Below are positions 1 to 10,021 of a stretch of DNA of 64,000 nt, piece by piece. Numbering within the stretch: the first letter of the stretch is position 1; every line of letters starts with the position of its first letter. A model generated the notes under the pieces. It did no database searches. It was not told where the DNA came from and saw nothing but the letters and a program-made list of their open reading frames with translations. The stretch comes from Schlesneria sp. DSM 10557 (GTDB lineage: Bacteria; Planctomycetota; Planctomycetia; Planctomycetales; Planctomycetaceae), in NCBI RefSeq assembly GCF_041860085.1, contig NZ_CP124747.1:2666001-2730000 (forward strand), written 5' to 3'. Made by a program: the position numbers and the translations under genes.

Positions 1-2
1 CT

Positions 3-2273
3 CCTGGGGATGAAGTGACGGAACCGGCCGTTGCGAAGACAAGTCGACACTGGGCGTTTCAACCGGTTCGACGAGTGATTCCCCCGACGGTCGAAGCACC
101 TTTCGCCCGACACAATGGGATCGACAATTTCATTCAGGATCGCCTGCTGCGGGAGGAGCTGACTCCTTCTGAAGCTGCTGACAAAACAACACTCGTGCGA
201 CGAGTCCATTTTGATCTGCTTGGACTTCCCCCTTCGGTCGAGACCGTGCAGGAATTCGTGAGTGACTCGTCTCCCGACGCTTACGAAAGGCTTGTTGACC
301 GGTTGCTGGCGTCCCCTCATTTCGGTGAGCGCTGGGCGCGAGACTGGCTGGATTCGGCGCGCTACGCCGACTCCAACGGATTCACTCGCGATCAACCTCG
401 AACCATCTGGAAATACCGGGACTGGGTGATCGATGCCCTCAACCAGAACCTGTCGTTCAAGCAGTTCGTGATCGAGCAGATTGCCGGCGACCTATTGCCT
501 GATCCGACGCTGGAGCAACTTATCGCCACCGGTTTCCACCGGAACACCCTCATCAATGAAGAGGGGGGCACAGATCCAGAACAGTTTCGTGTTGAGGCGG
601 TCGTAGACCGGGTCAACACCACGGGGGCTGTTTTCCTTGGCCTCACGGTCGGCTGCGCTCAGTGTCATGACCACAAATACGATCCGATTTCGCAGCGGGA
701 ATACTATCAGCTCTACGCGTTCTTTAACTCGAATGAGTTCCACGCTGGAGATCCGACAGCGCCGCGGATCGATGTTCCGTCCAAAGAACAGATCAGAAGC
801 GGCGAGCCCGAGCGATGGAAAGAGATACAAAAGACAATCCAGCGACTGGAACAGGAACTGAAGGATCAGATCTCTGCCATCGCGGATGACCTGACTGCCT
901 GGGAAAAGACACTCACGGAGGAAGACAAGGCCAAGTTGCCATTCAACGTGAAAAACGCTTTGGATCTGCCCCCCGTTGATCGGTCGGAAACGCATAAGCG
1001 GGATCTGGACGCTTACTTTCGGCGGTTGCCAATCTCGCGTTCAAAGTATCCACAGCTCGATGAGATTGGTCGCCTGCGTCAGACAGCTCCCCAGTTCGCA
1101 ACCACGATGATCACACGGGAGATCAATCCCCCGCGAGAAACCTACATCCAGATTCGCGGAGACTTCCTTCGTAAGGGTGCCCCGGTGCAACCGGCCATCC
1201 CCGCGGTCCTCAAGCAGCCTGCTGCACAAGCAGCTTCCCCAGGTCCTGAACTCGCATCCATCACCAATCGCCTGCAACTGGCCGAGTGGCTTACCGCACC
1301 AGAAAATCCACTCACTCCCCGCGTGATCGCCAACAGGTACTGGCAGCGGATCTTTGGACGGGGAATTGTGGAAACGGAGAATGACTTCGGGATCCAGGGG
1401 GATCCACCGACTCATCCTGAGCTGCTCGACTGGCTGGCTGCTGAGTTTCGACGTGACACCACGTCGACGGGAGCCGCCAGCGACGATGCAGCAGACGCCA
1501 ACAGCCCATCACAAGTCGCTGCGTCGGATCCCCGGGCCTGGGATCTCAAGGCGTTCTTGAGAGGACTGGTTCTGTCTGCAACCTACCGTCAGTCATCTCA
1601 TTCCCGTAGTGATCTGATTGAGCAAGATCCGATGAATAAGTTGCTGGCCCGTCAGGCACGCATTCGTGTTGATGCCGAAATGATTCGCGATGCCGCATTG
1701 ACGGTCAGTGGATTGCTCACCACAGAGCTGGGTGGCCCCCCGGTTTACCCGCCACAGCCGGAAGGGGTCTTTGATTTCACGCAGGACAAAAAACCATGGA
1801 AGACATCCACGGGACGCGATCGGTTTCGCAAGGGGCTTTACACGCACATCTGGCGTTCCAGCATTTATCCCGCAATGGCCGCGTTTGACTTCCCGGAACC
1901 GAATGTCGCGTGCACGCGGCGAATCCGTTCCAACACGCCACTGCAGTCATTAACACTGGCCAACGACCAGACGTTTTTCGAGTTCGCACGGGGATTTGCC
2001 GTTCGATTGCTGGAAGCACCTGCGGGGGATGACAGTGATCGACTGATGCACGCGGTTCAGGTCGCTCTGGGACGTGAGCCGAATTCGCAGGAACTGGCTC
2101 GGTTGCGAGGGTTTCTACACGAGCAGCGGGATCGCTTCGCGCAGGACATTCCGGCAGCCGAAGCATTTGCCCCCAACCCGGCTCCCGCGGGGATATCGCT
2201 GACGGAGGCTGCGGCATGGACAGCCGTCTCACGCGTGCTCTTGAACCTCGATGAATTCATTACACGCGAATAG
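3..2273 (+). CDS. PSCyt2/PSD1 (DUF1549-DUF1553) protein, 5' end outside window
   Basis: The reading frame is open from the window edge, so the true start lies upstream; a GTG at 15 is probably internal. The visible part begins with HWAFQPV, the junction that normally follows an N-terminal cytochrome-like PSCyt1 domain, so that domain is probably just outside the window. The DUF1549 part holds HFGERWARDWLD and GCAQCHDHKYDPI, a CxxCH motif that could bind haem. The DUF1553 part (about residues 420-750) holds NRYWQRIFGRGIVET and TPLQSLTLAND. This family is massively expanded in planctomycetes and usually paired with DUF1501 proteins; roles in sulfated polysaccharide use have been proposed but no reaction is proven. 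No DUF1501 partner is visible downstream. The gene converges on the GspE gene. Confidence 0.93.
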   Translation, partial: PGDEVTEPAVAKTSRHWAFQPVRRVIPPTVEAPFARHNGIDNFIQDRLLREELTPSEAADKTTLVRRVHFDLLGLPPSVETVQEFVSDSSPDAYERLVDRLLASPHFGERWARDWLDSARYADSNGFTRDQPRTIWKYRDWVIDALNQNLSFKQFVIEQIAGDLLPDPTLEQLIATGFHRNTLINEEGGTDPEQFRVEAVVDRVNTTGAVFLGLTVGCAQCHDHKYDPISQREYYQLYAFFNSNEFHAGDPTAPRIDVPSKEQIRSGEPERWKEIQKTIQRLEQELKDQISAIADDLTAWEKTLTEEDKAKLPFNVKNALDLPPVDRSETHKRDLDAYFRRLPISRSKYPQLDEIGRLRQTAPQFATTMITREINPPRETYIQIRGDFLRKGAPVQPAIPAVLKQPAAQAASPGPELASITNRLQLAEWLTAPENPLTPRVIANRYWQRIFGRGIVETENDFGIQGDPPTHPELLDWLAAEFRRDTTSTGAASDDAADANSPSQVAASDPRAWDLKAFLRGLVLSATYRQSSHSRSDLIEQDPMNKLLARQARIRVDAEMIRDAALTVSGLLTTELGGPPVYPPQPEGVFDFTQDKKPWKTSTGRDRFRKGLYTHIWRSSIYPAMAAFDFPEPNVACTRRIRSNTPLQSLTLANDQTFFEFARGFAVRLLEAPAGDDSDRLMHAVQVALGREPNSQELARLRGFLHEQRDRFAQDIPAAEAFAPNPAPAGISLTEAAAWTAVSRVLLNLDEFITRE

Positions 2274-2357
2274 AGAATTGCTGGTGGTGTCCACCTGATC
2301 CGACAGGATGCGGGAACGGGGCGAAACCCGTCGGCCTCCGACCTCGTCTGGTACTGA

Positions 2358-4043
2358 TCAGCCCATCATGTCACGCTTGGTGATGCGCATGACTTCTTCG
2401 AGTGTCGTCGATCCGTCCAGTACGCGCTGAAAGCCGGACAAACGCAGAGATATCATCCCCTTTTTGAGAGCGTAGTCTCGCATCTCTGCGGTACTGGCCC
2501 GGTTGATGCAAAGTTTTCCAATTTCAGGATCGGTGCGAAGAAGTTCAAAGATCGCCCGACGGCCAGCGTACCCACTCCCCTTGCACTCGCGACAGCCAAT
2601 TGGTTTCCAGAGGAATTCGGGGGCGGGAACGGGGAAGTCCTCCGGAATCTCGTCCGGATCGGGTCGGTATTGTTCCTTGCAGTGTTTACACAGCACGCGG
2701 ACCAGTCGCTGGGCGAGCACCCCTTCGACGGTGCTGGAGACCAGATAGGGTTCCACGCCCATATCAATCAGACGGGCAAATGCGCCCGGTGCATCGTTGG
2801 TGTGGAGCGTGCTGAAAACAAGGTGGCCGGTGAGTGCGGCCTGAATCGCTGCTTCGGCCGTTTCACCGTCTCGAATTTCCCCGATCAGAATCACGTCGGG
2901 GTCGTGACGCAGGATGCTGCGAAGCCCGGCGGCGAATGTCAGACCGACTTTTGAATGGACCTGAATCTGGCTGATGCCCGGATTCTGATATTCGACAGGG
3001 TCTTCTACCGTGATGATTTTGACCGTGGGGTCTTTGATCTCATTCAGCGCACTGTAGAGTGTCGACGTTTTACCGCTACCGGTGGGACCTGTGACGAGGA
3101 TAATGCCGTGTGGCAGCCCGATCAGTTCGTGAAAGGTCTGGGCCATCTGATCGGGCATACCGACATTTTTCAGATTGAAGACCATGCGTCCTTTGTCGAG
3201 GAGTCGCATGACCACCCCTTCTCCATGAACCATCGGAATGATGGAAACACGAACGTCGATTTCGCGGCCCGAGATGCGCAGTTTGATTCGGCCGTCCTGG
3301 GGAATTCGCTTCTCGGCGATGTTCAGTTTGGACATGATCTTCAAACGAGTGACGATCGCCGCGAAGAAGTGCGAGATCGATTCGGGGACGGGTTGCACGC
3401 GCAACAGCCCGTCCACGCGGTAACGAACCGTCAAACCGTACTCTTGCGGTTCGATATGCACATCGCTTGCCTGCTGTTCGAGCGCTTCCACAAGCAACTC
3501 GTTGACCAGTTTGATCACGGAGGCATTTTCGGCCTGCTGGGCCAGATCAGAGTCATCCGTAGACAGGTCGCTGAGAAGTTCGATCCCCTCGGCGGACCGC
3601 TGAGCAACCAGCTCGTTCAGGGTATCCCCCCCGACCCCGAGATGCTCTTTGATGAGTTCAATAACATCGAGTCGTCGAGCGAGGACCGGTTCGAGATGGA
3701 ATCCGCTGACAGCCGAAAGCTCTTCAATGGCTTCCAGATTGAAAGGGTCACTGGTGGCAACGATGACACTTCCGTTGCGTCGCCCCAACGGCAACAACGC
3801 ATGACGAAACACCGCCGTCGTCGGAAACTGCATGAGCAGTTCCTTGTCGATGGACTCTTGCTTGACCTCCACAAAATCCATCCCGAGTTCTTCGGCGAAC
3901 GCTCGCAGGACATCATCTTCCTTGACGACGCCCATCTCAACAAGAACGCGGTCGACACGCTTCCCTGCCGCCTGAGGCAAAGCCGCTTCGACCTGAGGCC
4001 GGGTGACGAGATTATGCCGAATCAGAGTTTGGGCGATATCCAT
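2358..4043 (-). CDS. GspE/PilB-type secretion or pilus assembly ATPase
   Basis: A 561-residue cytoplasmic hexameric ATPase of the type II secretion / type IV pilus family, which powers pseudopilin or pilin assembly at the inner membrane. An MshEN-like N-terminal domain (about 1-135) is followed by a linker, the N2 domain with SDVHIEP (193-199) and the ATPase core. Walker A is GPTGSGKT (319-326), the Walker B strand ends in LIGEIRDGE (386-394), and the His box includes [10 protein letters not shown]. Two Cys pairs (C452/C455 and C484/C487) form the zinc site typical of GspE and PilB. Length is normal for the family. No other secretion gene is adjacent, so the choice between GspE and PilB is open; the DUF1559 pseudopilin at 62270 is a possible type of client. 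The ATG start is supported by the intact MshEN domain. Confidence 0.93.
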   Translation of the reverse strand: MDIAQTLIRHNLVTRPQVEAALPQAAGKRVDRVLVEMGVVKEDDVLRAFAEELGMDFVEVKQESIDKELLMQFPTTAVFRHALLPLGRRNGSVIVATSDPFNLEAIEELSAVSGFHLEPVLARRLDVIELIKEHLGVGGDTLNELVAQRSAEGIELLSDLSTDDSDLAQQAENASVIKLVNELLVEALEQQASDVHIEPQEYGLTVRYRVDGLLRVQPVPESISHFFAAIVTRLKIMSKLNIAEKRIPQDGRIKLRISGREIDVRVSIIPMVHGEGVVMRLLDKGRMVFNLKNVGMPDQMAQTFHELIGLPHGIILVTGPTGSGKTSTLYSALNEIKDPTVKIITVEDPVEYQNPGISQIQVHSKVGLTFAAGLRSILRHDPDVILIGEIRDGETAEAAIQAALTGHLVFSTLHTNDAPGAFARLIDMGVEPYLVSSTVEGVLAQRLVRVLCKHCKEQYRPDPDEIPEDFPVPAPEFLWKPIGCRECKGSGYAGRRAIFELLRTDPEIGKLCINRASTAEMRDYALKKGMISLRLSGFQRVLDGSTTLEEVMRITKRDMMG

Positions 4044-4612
4044 AGTGCGACGGTAACGCTTGTGAGGGACGAGAACTCAGTTCAGACAGCACCACAGCGA
4101 AGATGATGACAGCTCACCAAGGTTCATCGAGTAGCCTGGTTTTCGGGGAAGTATCGATGGGGGGCGAAAAGAGCTTTTCATACGAGCGGGAGGGATGCAA
4201 AACACAGAACGACGAAGTCTTGCGGTGGAGTCCCTCAAATCCTCTCACGGAAGAACGTCCGTAAGAGGGACATGATGATCTCTCCAGGGGCAGGATTCAA
4301 ATCCAGTCCGTGACATCGGCTCGACCCGCTATTCTTGGCAATCTGTCTCAGTGTGTCGATGATCTTTCCAAACGTTTAAGTCCCATTTCAGGTTACACTT
4401 GTCCCCCTTGCGGACAACCGCCCCGCGGCCACCATGTAGAGACGATTCTCAGCCTCAACTTTATCGAAGGGGGCTGGGCACCCGATCGACTGAGCTCTCG
4501 GAAGGCATCGTGAACGAACGGGTTGCGAGCACAGAACAAGAACGACCTGGACGAACCGAGGTTCGTCCAGGTCGAGAAGTGCAGTTTGCACTGGCCATTA
4601 TCAGGCGAACAA
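4044..4612. other. Intergenic stretch, no gene seen
   Basis: About 570 bases between the 5' end of the secretion ATPase gene and the 3' end of the aldolase gene. It should hold the ATPase promoter near its left end and it contains the aldolase terminator near its right end. The short open frames in it have no domain signature, no convincing ribosome binding site and mixed composition, so I call no gene. Confidence 0.6.
4543..4574 (-). terminator. Hairpin terminator after the aldolase gene
   Basis: A perfect 14-bp inverted repeat (4543-4556 with 4561-4574) with loop CGAG lies 39 bases past the aldolase stop. On the minus strand it is followed by a weak T-rich run, so it fits a factor-independent terminator of moderate strength. 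Confidence 0.7.
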
Positions 4613-5632
4613 TTACTTGCAGCGTCCTGAAGCGATCAGCTTGCTGGCGTTGCCAGCCTGGCCGAATGAAACCATACGGGCCACGCAGACCTGCTTCATG
4701 GCTTCCCGAGCGGGCTTCAGATAGTCGCGCGGGTCGAATTTTTCAGGGCTGGTGGCGAGGAGTTGGCGAATGGCACCGGTGATGGCCATACGGCAATCGG
4801 TGTCGACATTGATCTTGCGGACACCACTCTTGATTCCGCGCTGAATTTCTTCAACGGGAACGCCGAAGGTCTGCTTCATCTTCCCGCCGAACTTGTTGAT
4901 GATGTCCTGCAGTTCCTGAGGAACAGACGAACTGCCGTGCATCACGAGGTGAGTGTTTGGCAGCTTCTTGTGAATCTCTTCAATTCGCTTCATTGCCAGC
5001 ACTTCGCCGTCTGGCTTCTTGTCGAACTTGTAAGCGCCGTGACTGGTGCCGATGGCGACGGCGAGCGCATCGACCTTGGTCGCCTTCACAAATCGTTCCG
5101 CCTCGTCAGGATCGGTGAGCAACTGGTCGTGCGAAAGTTGACCCGAAGCACCGTGTCCGTCTTCGGCTTCCCCTTCCCCTGTGTCGAGTCGTCCCAGGCA
5201 GCCCAGTTCTCCTTCGACGGAGACACCGAACATGTGAGCCACTTTGACGACTTCAGAGGTGACGGCGACGTTGTAGTCGTAATCGGCAGGTGTTTTGCCG
5301 TCTTCTTTCAGCGAGCCGTCCATCATGACGGAGGTGAAGCCATACTTGATGGCGCTGCAGCACGTCGCTGGACTGTTCCCGTGGTCCTGGTGCATCACAA
5401 TGGGAATCTCGGGATACAATTCAGACGCGGCAAGCATCAGGTGCCGCAGGTAGTTGTCCTGAGAGTATGCACGGGCACCGCGAGACGCCTGTACGATCAC
5501 GGGGGAATCGGTTTCCCGAGCAGCTTCCATGATCGACTGGATCTGTTCCATGTTATTAACATTGAACGCGGCCACGCCGTAGCTGTTTTCAGCAGCATGG
5601 TCCAACACGACGCGCAGTGGAACTAAAGGCAT
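4613..5632 (-). CDS. fba: Class II fructose-1,6-bisphosphate aldolase
   Basis: This enzyme reversibly cleaves fructose-1,6-bisphosphate to dihydroxyacetone phosphate and glyceraldehyde-3-phosphate in glycolysis and gluconeogenesis. The 339-residue protein is full length for the Calvin-type (class IIB-like) subfamily. Seen motifs are MHQDHG (zinc and catalytic region), the VEGELGCLG segment, AIGTSHG, the phosphate-binding VMHGSSS and the KINVDTDCR strand. It starts with [13 protein letters not shown], which matches the usual N-terminus of the family. It stands alone, divergent from the dihydrolipoyl dehydrogenase gene across a 442-base gap, and ends at a clear hairpin. The identification is secure; the exact subfamily is inferred from motif layout. 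Confidence 0.96.
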   Translation of the reverse strand: MPLVPLRVVLDHAAENSYGVAAFNVNNMEQIQSIMEAARETDSPVIVQASRGARAYSQDNYLRHLMLAASELYPEIPIVMHQDHGNSPATCCSAIKYGFTSVMMDGSLKEDGKTPADYDYNVAVTSEVVKVAHMFGVSVEGELGCLGRLDTGEGEAEDGHGASGQLSHDQLLTDPDEAERFVKATKVDALAVAIGTSHGAYKFDKKPDGEVLAMKRIEEIHKKLPNTHLVMHGSSSVPQELQDIINKFGGKMKQTFGVPVEEIQRGIKSGVRKINVDTDCRMAITGAIRQLLATSPEKFDPRDYLKPAREAMKQVCVARMVSFGQAGNASKLIASGRCK

Positions 5633-6074
5633 TGTCTTCTAACTCCTGAAACCGGCGAAACCCCCATCCTGTCTCGTAGCGGGCCTGCCCCCAGTGGGCA
5701 GACTCTGGAAATGATCGAGATCGGGGTTTCCAAGCGGTAGAATATCGATTTTCAGGCGTTGACGTTAGTGACGTTGATTCGAAAATCGAAATAAACGGCA
5801 CAACCTGCCCTCGTACCGCTCGACAATCGTCACGAGGGGTGATCTGCTCGTTTCCCCCCGTTCGAAGGGGGTCTATCCCATAAATCGGAACTGGTGCGAA
5901 AGCCGCCTGACTGACGTGCCTCACGGCCCGAAAGTCATTAGACTGTCAGTTCGCAGATTCAGGGACCGGCGCGGGGACGCGGCAGGGTGTGCCCGGAGTC
6001 GTGTCGAATCAGGGATGCCATCGGCACTGTTTTTTTATTTGCGTCCAAATTGACCTCGAGATTGAAATAACAAT
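5633..6074. promoter_or_regulatory. Divergent control region between fba and lpdA
   Basis: A 442-base gap that must carry both divergent promoters. Around 5775-5790 there is a short palindrome TTCG-AAAAT-CGAA next to repeated GACGTT words, which could be an operator, but no consensus promoter boxes could be assigned. No strong Shine-Dalgarno precedes lpdA, where the leader just before the ATG is A-rich. Confidence 0.4.
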
Positions 6075-7496
6075 ATGGCGGATTTGCAGACTCAACTATT
6101 GGTACTTGGTGCTGGACCAGGCGGATATCCGGCCGCATTCGAAGCGGCAGATCATGGAATGCAAGTGACGCTCGTTGACGAAGGGGTTCGCCCCGGTGGC
6201 GTTTGCTTGAATCGGGGATGTATTCCCTCGAAAGCCCTGCTGCATGTCGCCAAGCTGATCAACGAAAGCCACGAATCAAGTGCCATCGGCGTAAACTTCG
6301 TTCCTCCCAAAATCGATCTGCCGAAGCTGCGCGAATGGAAGAATTCCGCCGTCGTCGGCAAGCTGGCAGGTGGCGTGGGGGAACTCTGTCGTGCCCGCGG
6401 AGTCCAACTGATCAGTGCACGCGGAACGTTCCTGGACGCCAACACCATTGAATTGAAATACCCCGACGGCAAAACAGACAAGTTGAAGTTCGAAAAGGCG
6501 ATCATCGCCACGGGTTCGTCTCCCGCAATGCCTCCCGCATTCCAGATTGGTGATCCACGAGTGATGGATTCAACCGGAGCTCTGGAACTGGCCGATATCC
6601 CTGGCAAGCTGCTGATCGTCGGTGGTGGCTACATCGGGCTGGAAATGGGTACGTTCTACTCCGCCCTGGGCTCGAAGGTCACTGTTGTCGAACTGACCAA
6701 AGACCTGCTGCCAGGAGCCGATCGCGACCTTGTTCGCCCACTGCAGAAGCGACTGGAATCGCAGTTCGCGGCAATCCATCTCAACACCAAAGTCGATGGC
6801 CTGACCGCCTCCAAAGCGGGGATCACGGCCAAGCTGACCGGTGAAGGCGTTAAGCCGGAACAGACGTTCGATCGCGTCCTGGTCTCCATCGGCCGTCGAC
6901 CGAACAGCAAAGGCTTCGGACTAGAAAATACCGGCGTTGCCGTCGACGAGAAGGGCTTCATCAAGGTTGACGGTCAGCGTAAAACAAACGTCGATCACAT
7001 CTATGCGATCGGCGACATTGCTGGCGAACCAATGCTGGCCCACAAAGCGACGCGTGAAGCCAAGGTGGCCGTCGAAGCCATGCTGGGCGGCCCGGCCGAG
7101 TTTGACAACATCGCTATTCCAGCAGTGGTCTTCACTGATCCGGAAGTCGCCTGGTGTGGTCTGACCGAACCTGAAGCGATCGCCAAAAACCGCGAAGTCA
7201 AAGTGGTCAAATTCCCGTGGGCCGCTTCAGGTCGCGCGATTACGCTCGCCCGCAGCGAAGGCCTGACGAAGATGATCGTCGACCCCAAGACCGAACGTGT
7301 TCTGGGCGTCGGAATCGTTGGTGTGGGAGCAGGCGAAATGATCGCTGAAGCAACACTCGCGGTCGAAACAGCCGCCGTTGCCCGTGATCTGGCCGAAACG
7401 ATTCACGCTCATCCAACACTCAGCGAAACCCTGATGGAAGCCGCTGAAAGCGTCTACGGCCAGGCGACTCACTCGTACCGGCCCAAAAAACGCTAA
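6075..7496 (+). CDS. lpdA: Dihydrolipoyl dehydrogenase (E3)
   Basis: A flavoprotein disulfide reductase that reoxidises dihydrolipoyl groups of 2-oxoacid dehydrogenase complexes or the glycine cleavage system, passing electrons to NAD+. The FAD-binding GAGPGG is at residues 12-17. The redox disulfide lies in [13 protein letters not shown] (C44 and C49). The NAD-binding GGGYIGLE is near residue 187, and the C-terminal HAHPTLSE supplies the catalytic His of the partner subunit. At 473 residues it has family length. No E1 or E2 gene is nearby, so the complex it serves is unknown. A strong hairpin with a T run ends the transcript. Confidence 0.96.
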   Translation: MADLQTQLLVLGAGPGGYPAAFEAADHGMQVTLVDEGVRPGGVCLNRGCIPSKALLHVAKLINESHESSAIGVNFVPPKIDLPKLREWKNSAVVGKLAGGVGELCRARGVQLISARGTFLDANTIELKYPDGKTDKLKFEKAIIATGSSPAMPPAFQIGDPRVMDSTGALELADIPGKLLIVGGGYIGLEMGTFYSALGSKVTVVELTKDLLPGADRDLVRPLQKRLESQFAAIHLNTKVDGLTASKAGITAKLTGEGVKPEQTFDRVLVSIGRRPNSKGFGLENTGVAVDEKGFIKVDGQRKTNVDHIYAIGDIAGEPMLAHKATREAKVAVEAMLGGPAEFDNIAIPAVVFTDPEVAWCGLTEPEAIAKNREVKVVKFPWAASGRAITLARSEGLTKMIVDPKTERVLGVGIVGVGAGEMIAEATLAVETAAVARDLAETIHAHPTLSETLMEAAESVYGQATHSYRPKKR

Positions 7497-7541
7497 ACGA
7501 ATGCACGAACGCTTCCGGCGTGACGTTCATTCAGAAAGACG

Positions 7542-7579
7542 CCGCCTGCTGTCGAGATCCCTCGAGAGCAGGCGGTTTT
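7542..7579 (+). terminator. Factor-independent terminator of lpdA
   Basis: A 9-bp stem (7542-7550 with 7567-7575), extended inside by a 5-bp stem after one mismatch, loop ATCC, then TTTT. It sits 45 bases past the lpdA stop and is a textbook terminator. Confidence 0.85.
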
Positions 7580-7709
7580 CATTTGCCTGGCCAGTGCTGC
7601 CGATGCTTCGTTCTGTCGGCGTCGCCTGAGTCCGAAGCAGCCTGCTCTGTCGATTTTCCCACAGCGAGGACGACCACGTCAGAAGCGGCAAGCATGAAAG
7701 TCCGCCGGG

Positions 7710-8513
7710 TTACCAGGGGCGACTTTGCCAGCGACGTGTATCGCCTCCGAATGGTGGATAGGTGCTGGATCGAACTTGTTGCACAGGGGGATTCAAGCCA
7801 CCGATGTAGTAAAGCCCCGCGGTCATACCGAGTCCCGCGACGAAGCCACCGACGTGAGCCCACCACGCGACTCCCCCACCACCGGGTTCGGTTTGAAACC
7901 CGGACAGAACCTGGAATGCAAACCAGATTCCCAGAAAAATCGGCGCTGGAATCGGCATCAGGCGCGAGAAGATGCCCAACGGAATCAGCGACATCACCGA
8001 AGCGCGCGGGTAGAGCCACATATATGAGCCCATCACCCCCGCGATGGCACCGCTGGCACCGATGGTCGGTATATAGGATGTGGAGTCGGCCATGATGTGC
8101 ATGATGCCAGCGGCCAGACCGCTGACGAAGTACATTACGGCAAAACCAATATGTCCGAACCGATCCTCGACGTTGTCTCCAAAAATGTACAGGAACCACA
8201 TATTCCCTACGATGTGCATCAAGCCACCGTGCAGAAACATGCATGTGAATAGCGTCATCAGCGGCGAAATCGGAGACGAAAGATCGAGAACCTCGCGCTG
8301 CCGGCGACCCGACTGCGATTGCGTTTCGACGATGATCTCACGCGCCTTGGGATGAGTAACACGTAGTGGGATCATCCCATACTCCCGCACGATCTGCTCG
8401 CCCCCGTTCGGTGCGGTGAGCTGAACGAAAAACGCAACGACACAAGCAGCAATCAGCGCATAGCTGACGAAGGGGAATCGCAACGAAGGGACATCGTCCC
8501 ACAGGGGAAACAT
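7710..8513 (-). CDS. Rhomboid-family intramembrane serine protease
   Basis: A 267-residue polytopic membrane protein of the rhomboid family, which cleaves transmembrane segments of substrates inside the lipid bilayer. The catalytic serine lies in GASGAIAG (S154) and the catalytic histidine in WWAHVGG (H220). The HGGLMHIVGNMWFLYIFG helix (about 95-112) carries the usual HxxxN oxyanion features. The segment between the first membrane helix and the core (about 35-85) is a charged loop longer than in GlpG, as in many planctomycete and archaeal homologues. It lies downstream of the macro-domain gene on the same strand, with only 13 bases between, so the two may be cotranscribed. Substrates are unknown. 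Confidence 0.92.
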   Translation of the reverse strand: MFPLWDDVPSLRFPFVSYALIAACVVAFFVQLTAPNGGEQIVREYGMIPLRVTHPKAREIIVETQSQSGRRQREVLDLSSPISPLMTLFTCMFLHGGLMHIVGNMWFLYIFGDNVEDRFGHIGFAVMYFVSGLAAGIMHIMADSTSYIPTIGASGAIAGVMGSYMWLYPRASVMSLIPLGIFSRLMPIPAPIFLGIWFAFQVLSGFQTEPGGGGVAWWAHVGGFVAGLGMTAGLYYIGGLNPPVQQVRSSTYPPFGGDTRRWQSRPW

Positions 8514-8526
8514 GCAGCGACCTTAA

Positions 8527-9069
8527 TTATGTGGCGACATAAGATTCAAGAACTCGGGCGAAGGCGCCGTAGGTGCCGCCATCGAACAGCACAAATCGTA
8601 CCATCATCGGTGATGATTGTACGGTAACGAATGACCGGACTTCGGCAAGCGAGTTCTCGGCGGCGAGATCGACTGGAAAACGATATGCACCGGTACTGAT
8701 TGCGGGAAACGCGATCGATGAACATGAATGCTTCACCGCCAATTCCAGACAACGTCGAATGCACGAGCGAAGCAGGTCAACTTCCCCTTTTTGTCCTCCT
8801 CGCCAGACAGGCCCCACGGCGTGGAGAATCACCTTGGCGGGCAACAGCCCGGGCCCCGAGGGGACCGCGTCGCCCGGAGGGCAACCAAGGGGGAACCTGG
8901 CCTGCGTTTCGGCCATAACAGTTGGACCGGCCGCCCGGTGGATCGCCCCGTCAACACCTCCCCCTCCAGCCAACTGAGGATTCGCAGCGTTCACAATGGC
9001 ATCGACAACTTGTTGAGAGATGTCTCCCTGCTGGAGTTCCACACGACAGACACCAAACTGCACTTTCAT
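8527..9069 (-). CDS. Macro domain protein (ADP-ribose binding, YmdB-like)
   Basis: A 180-residue single macro domain. The N-terminal strand and loop QGDISQQVVDAIVNAANP and the glycine-rich LAGGGGVDGAIHRAAG form the adenosine and ribose contacts; a second phosphate loop is FPAISTGAYRFP. The layout matches bacterial YmdB-type O-acetyl-ADP-ribose deacetylases or ADP-ribosyl hydrolases. Its ATG directly abuts the stop codon of the upstream DapA-family gene with no bases between, so translation is probably coupled. Which ADP-ribose derivative it acts on cannot be told. Confidence 0.92.
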   Translation of the reverse strand: MKVQFGVCRVELQQGDISQQVVDAIVNAANPQLAGGGGVDGAIHRAAGPTVMAETQARFPLGCPPGDAVPSGPGLLPAKVILHAVGPVWRGGQKGEVDLLRSCIRRCLELAVKHSCSSIAFPAISTGAYRFPVDLAAENSLAEVRSFVTVQSSPMMVRFVLFDGGTYGAFARVLESYVAT

Positions 9070-9972
9070 TTAACATTCTCGTTTCGGCCGCGATTCGATC
9101 GCGCGCCTGATTATTCCGATGACGTTTTCGCGTTCTGGGCCAACCAGGGGTAGCCGCGGTGCACGTGTCAGTTCCGAACCGTATCCGCATTCCTGCACGG
9201 CTAATTTGATGTACTGCACCAGCTTGAAGTGCGTGTCCAGATGCAAAAGAGGAGTGTACCAGCGATAGGTCTCGCGGGCCGCTTCCCACTGGCCCGAAAC
9301 AGCCAGATCCCAGACCAGGCGGTTCTCGTGCGGAAACGCATTGACGAGTCCCGAAACCCAGCCTTTGGCCCCGAGCAGGATGCTTTCGAGAATCAGGTCA
9401 TCCACACCGCCGAACAGGATATATCGATCTCCACAGACATTGTAGAGATCGGTAATGCGGCGGGGATTATCGGAGGACTCTTTAATGACCTGCAGCGTCG
9501 GTTCCTCCGCCAATTCGAGAAACATCGTCGGTGTGATATCGACCCCGTAAACCGGGGGATTGTTGTAGACCATAATCGGCAGATCAGTCGCATTAGCCAC
9601 CGTCCGAAAGTGTGTGATCGTTTCGCGCGGGTCCGATTTGTAAACCATGGCCGGCAAGACCATCAGACCGTCGACGCCGACGTCTTTTGCTTCTGCGGCG
9701 TAGCGACACGCAAAAGCCGTCGTGTATTCCGCCACACCCGTCAGAACTGGAATGCGACCGCGGACCAGATCCACAGTCGCCTTGAGCACATCAAGTTTCT
9801 CCTGCCGTTCCAGGGAACAGTTTTCGCCAACGGTCCCCAGCATCACGATGCCATGAATCCCCGCGTCGATCATCTGCTCCAGATGCCTCAGAGTACTTGG
9901 AATGTCGAGCGACTGATCGCGATGAAAGTGTGTTATTGCCGCCGGAAAGACGCCCTGCCACGTGACATTCAT
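9070..9972 (-). CDS. DapA/NanA-family class I lyase (dihydrodipicolinate synthase-like)
   Basis: A 300-residue TIM-barrel Schiff-base aldolase or dehydratase. The Schiff-base lysine is in VIKESS (K164) and the catalytic tyrosine in VYNNPP (Y136), both at family positions. The substrate loop reads GTVGE (46-50) rather than the GTTGE of true dihydrodipicolinate synthases, so the second Thr of the proton relay is Val. This argues for another substrate among the many sugar-acid and hydroxyproline lyases of the family. No lysine biosynthesis gene is adjacent. It is the first gene of a probable minus-strand unit with the macro-domain and rhomboid genes. The family call is firm; the reaction is open. 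Confidence 0.9.
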   Translation of the reverse strand: MNVTWQGVFPAAITHFHRDQSLDIPSTLRHLEQMIDAGIHGIVMLGTVGENCSLERQEKLDVLKATVDLVRGRIPVLTGVAEYTTAFACRYAAEAKDVGVDGLMVLPAMVYKSDPRETITHFRTVANATDLPIMVYNNPPVYGVDITPTMFLELAEEPTLQVIKESSDNPRRITDLYNVCGDRYILFGGVDDLILESILLGAKGWVSGLVNAFPHENRLVWDLAVSGQWEAARETYRWYTPLLHLDTHFKLVQYIKLAVQECGYGSELTRAPRLPLVGPERENVIGIIRRAIESRPKREC

Positions 9973-10021
9973 CGCAGTCCTCGCTCTGAGAGATGACTTG
10001 AAGCGGGAAAATCGGAAGTGA

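Noticed and set aside
2955-4106. Long open frame (383 codons) antisense to the secretion ATPase gene
   Set aside because: It is the mirror of a strongly coding frame with GC-rich third positions, has no family motif and no ribosome site.
4763-5626. 287-codon frame antisense to the aldolase gene
   Set aside because: Shadow of a conserved gene; no start signal or recognisable domain.
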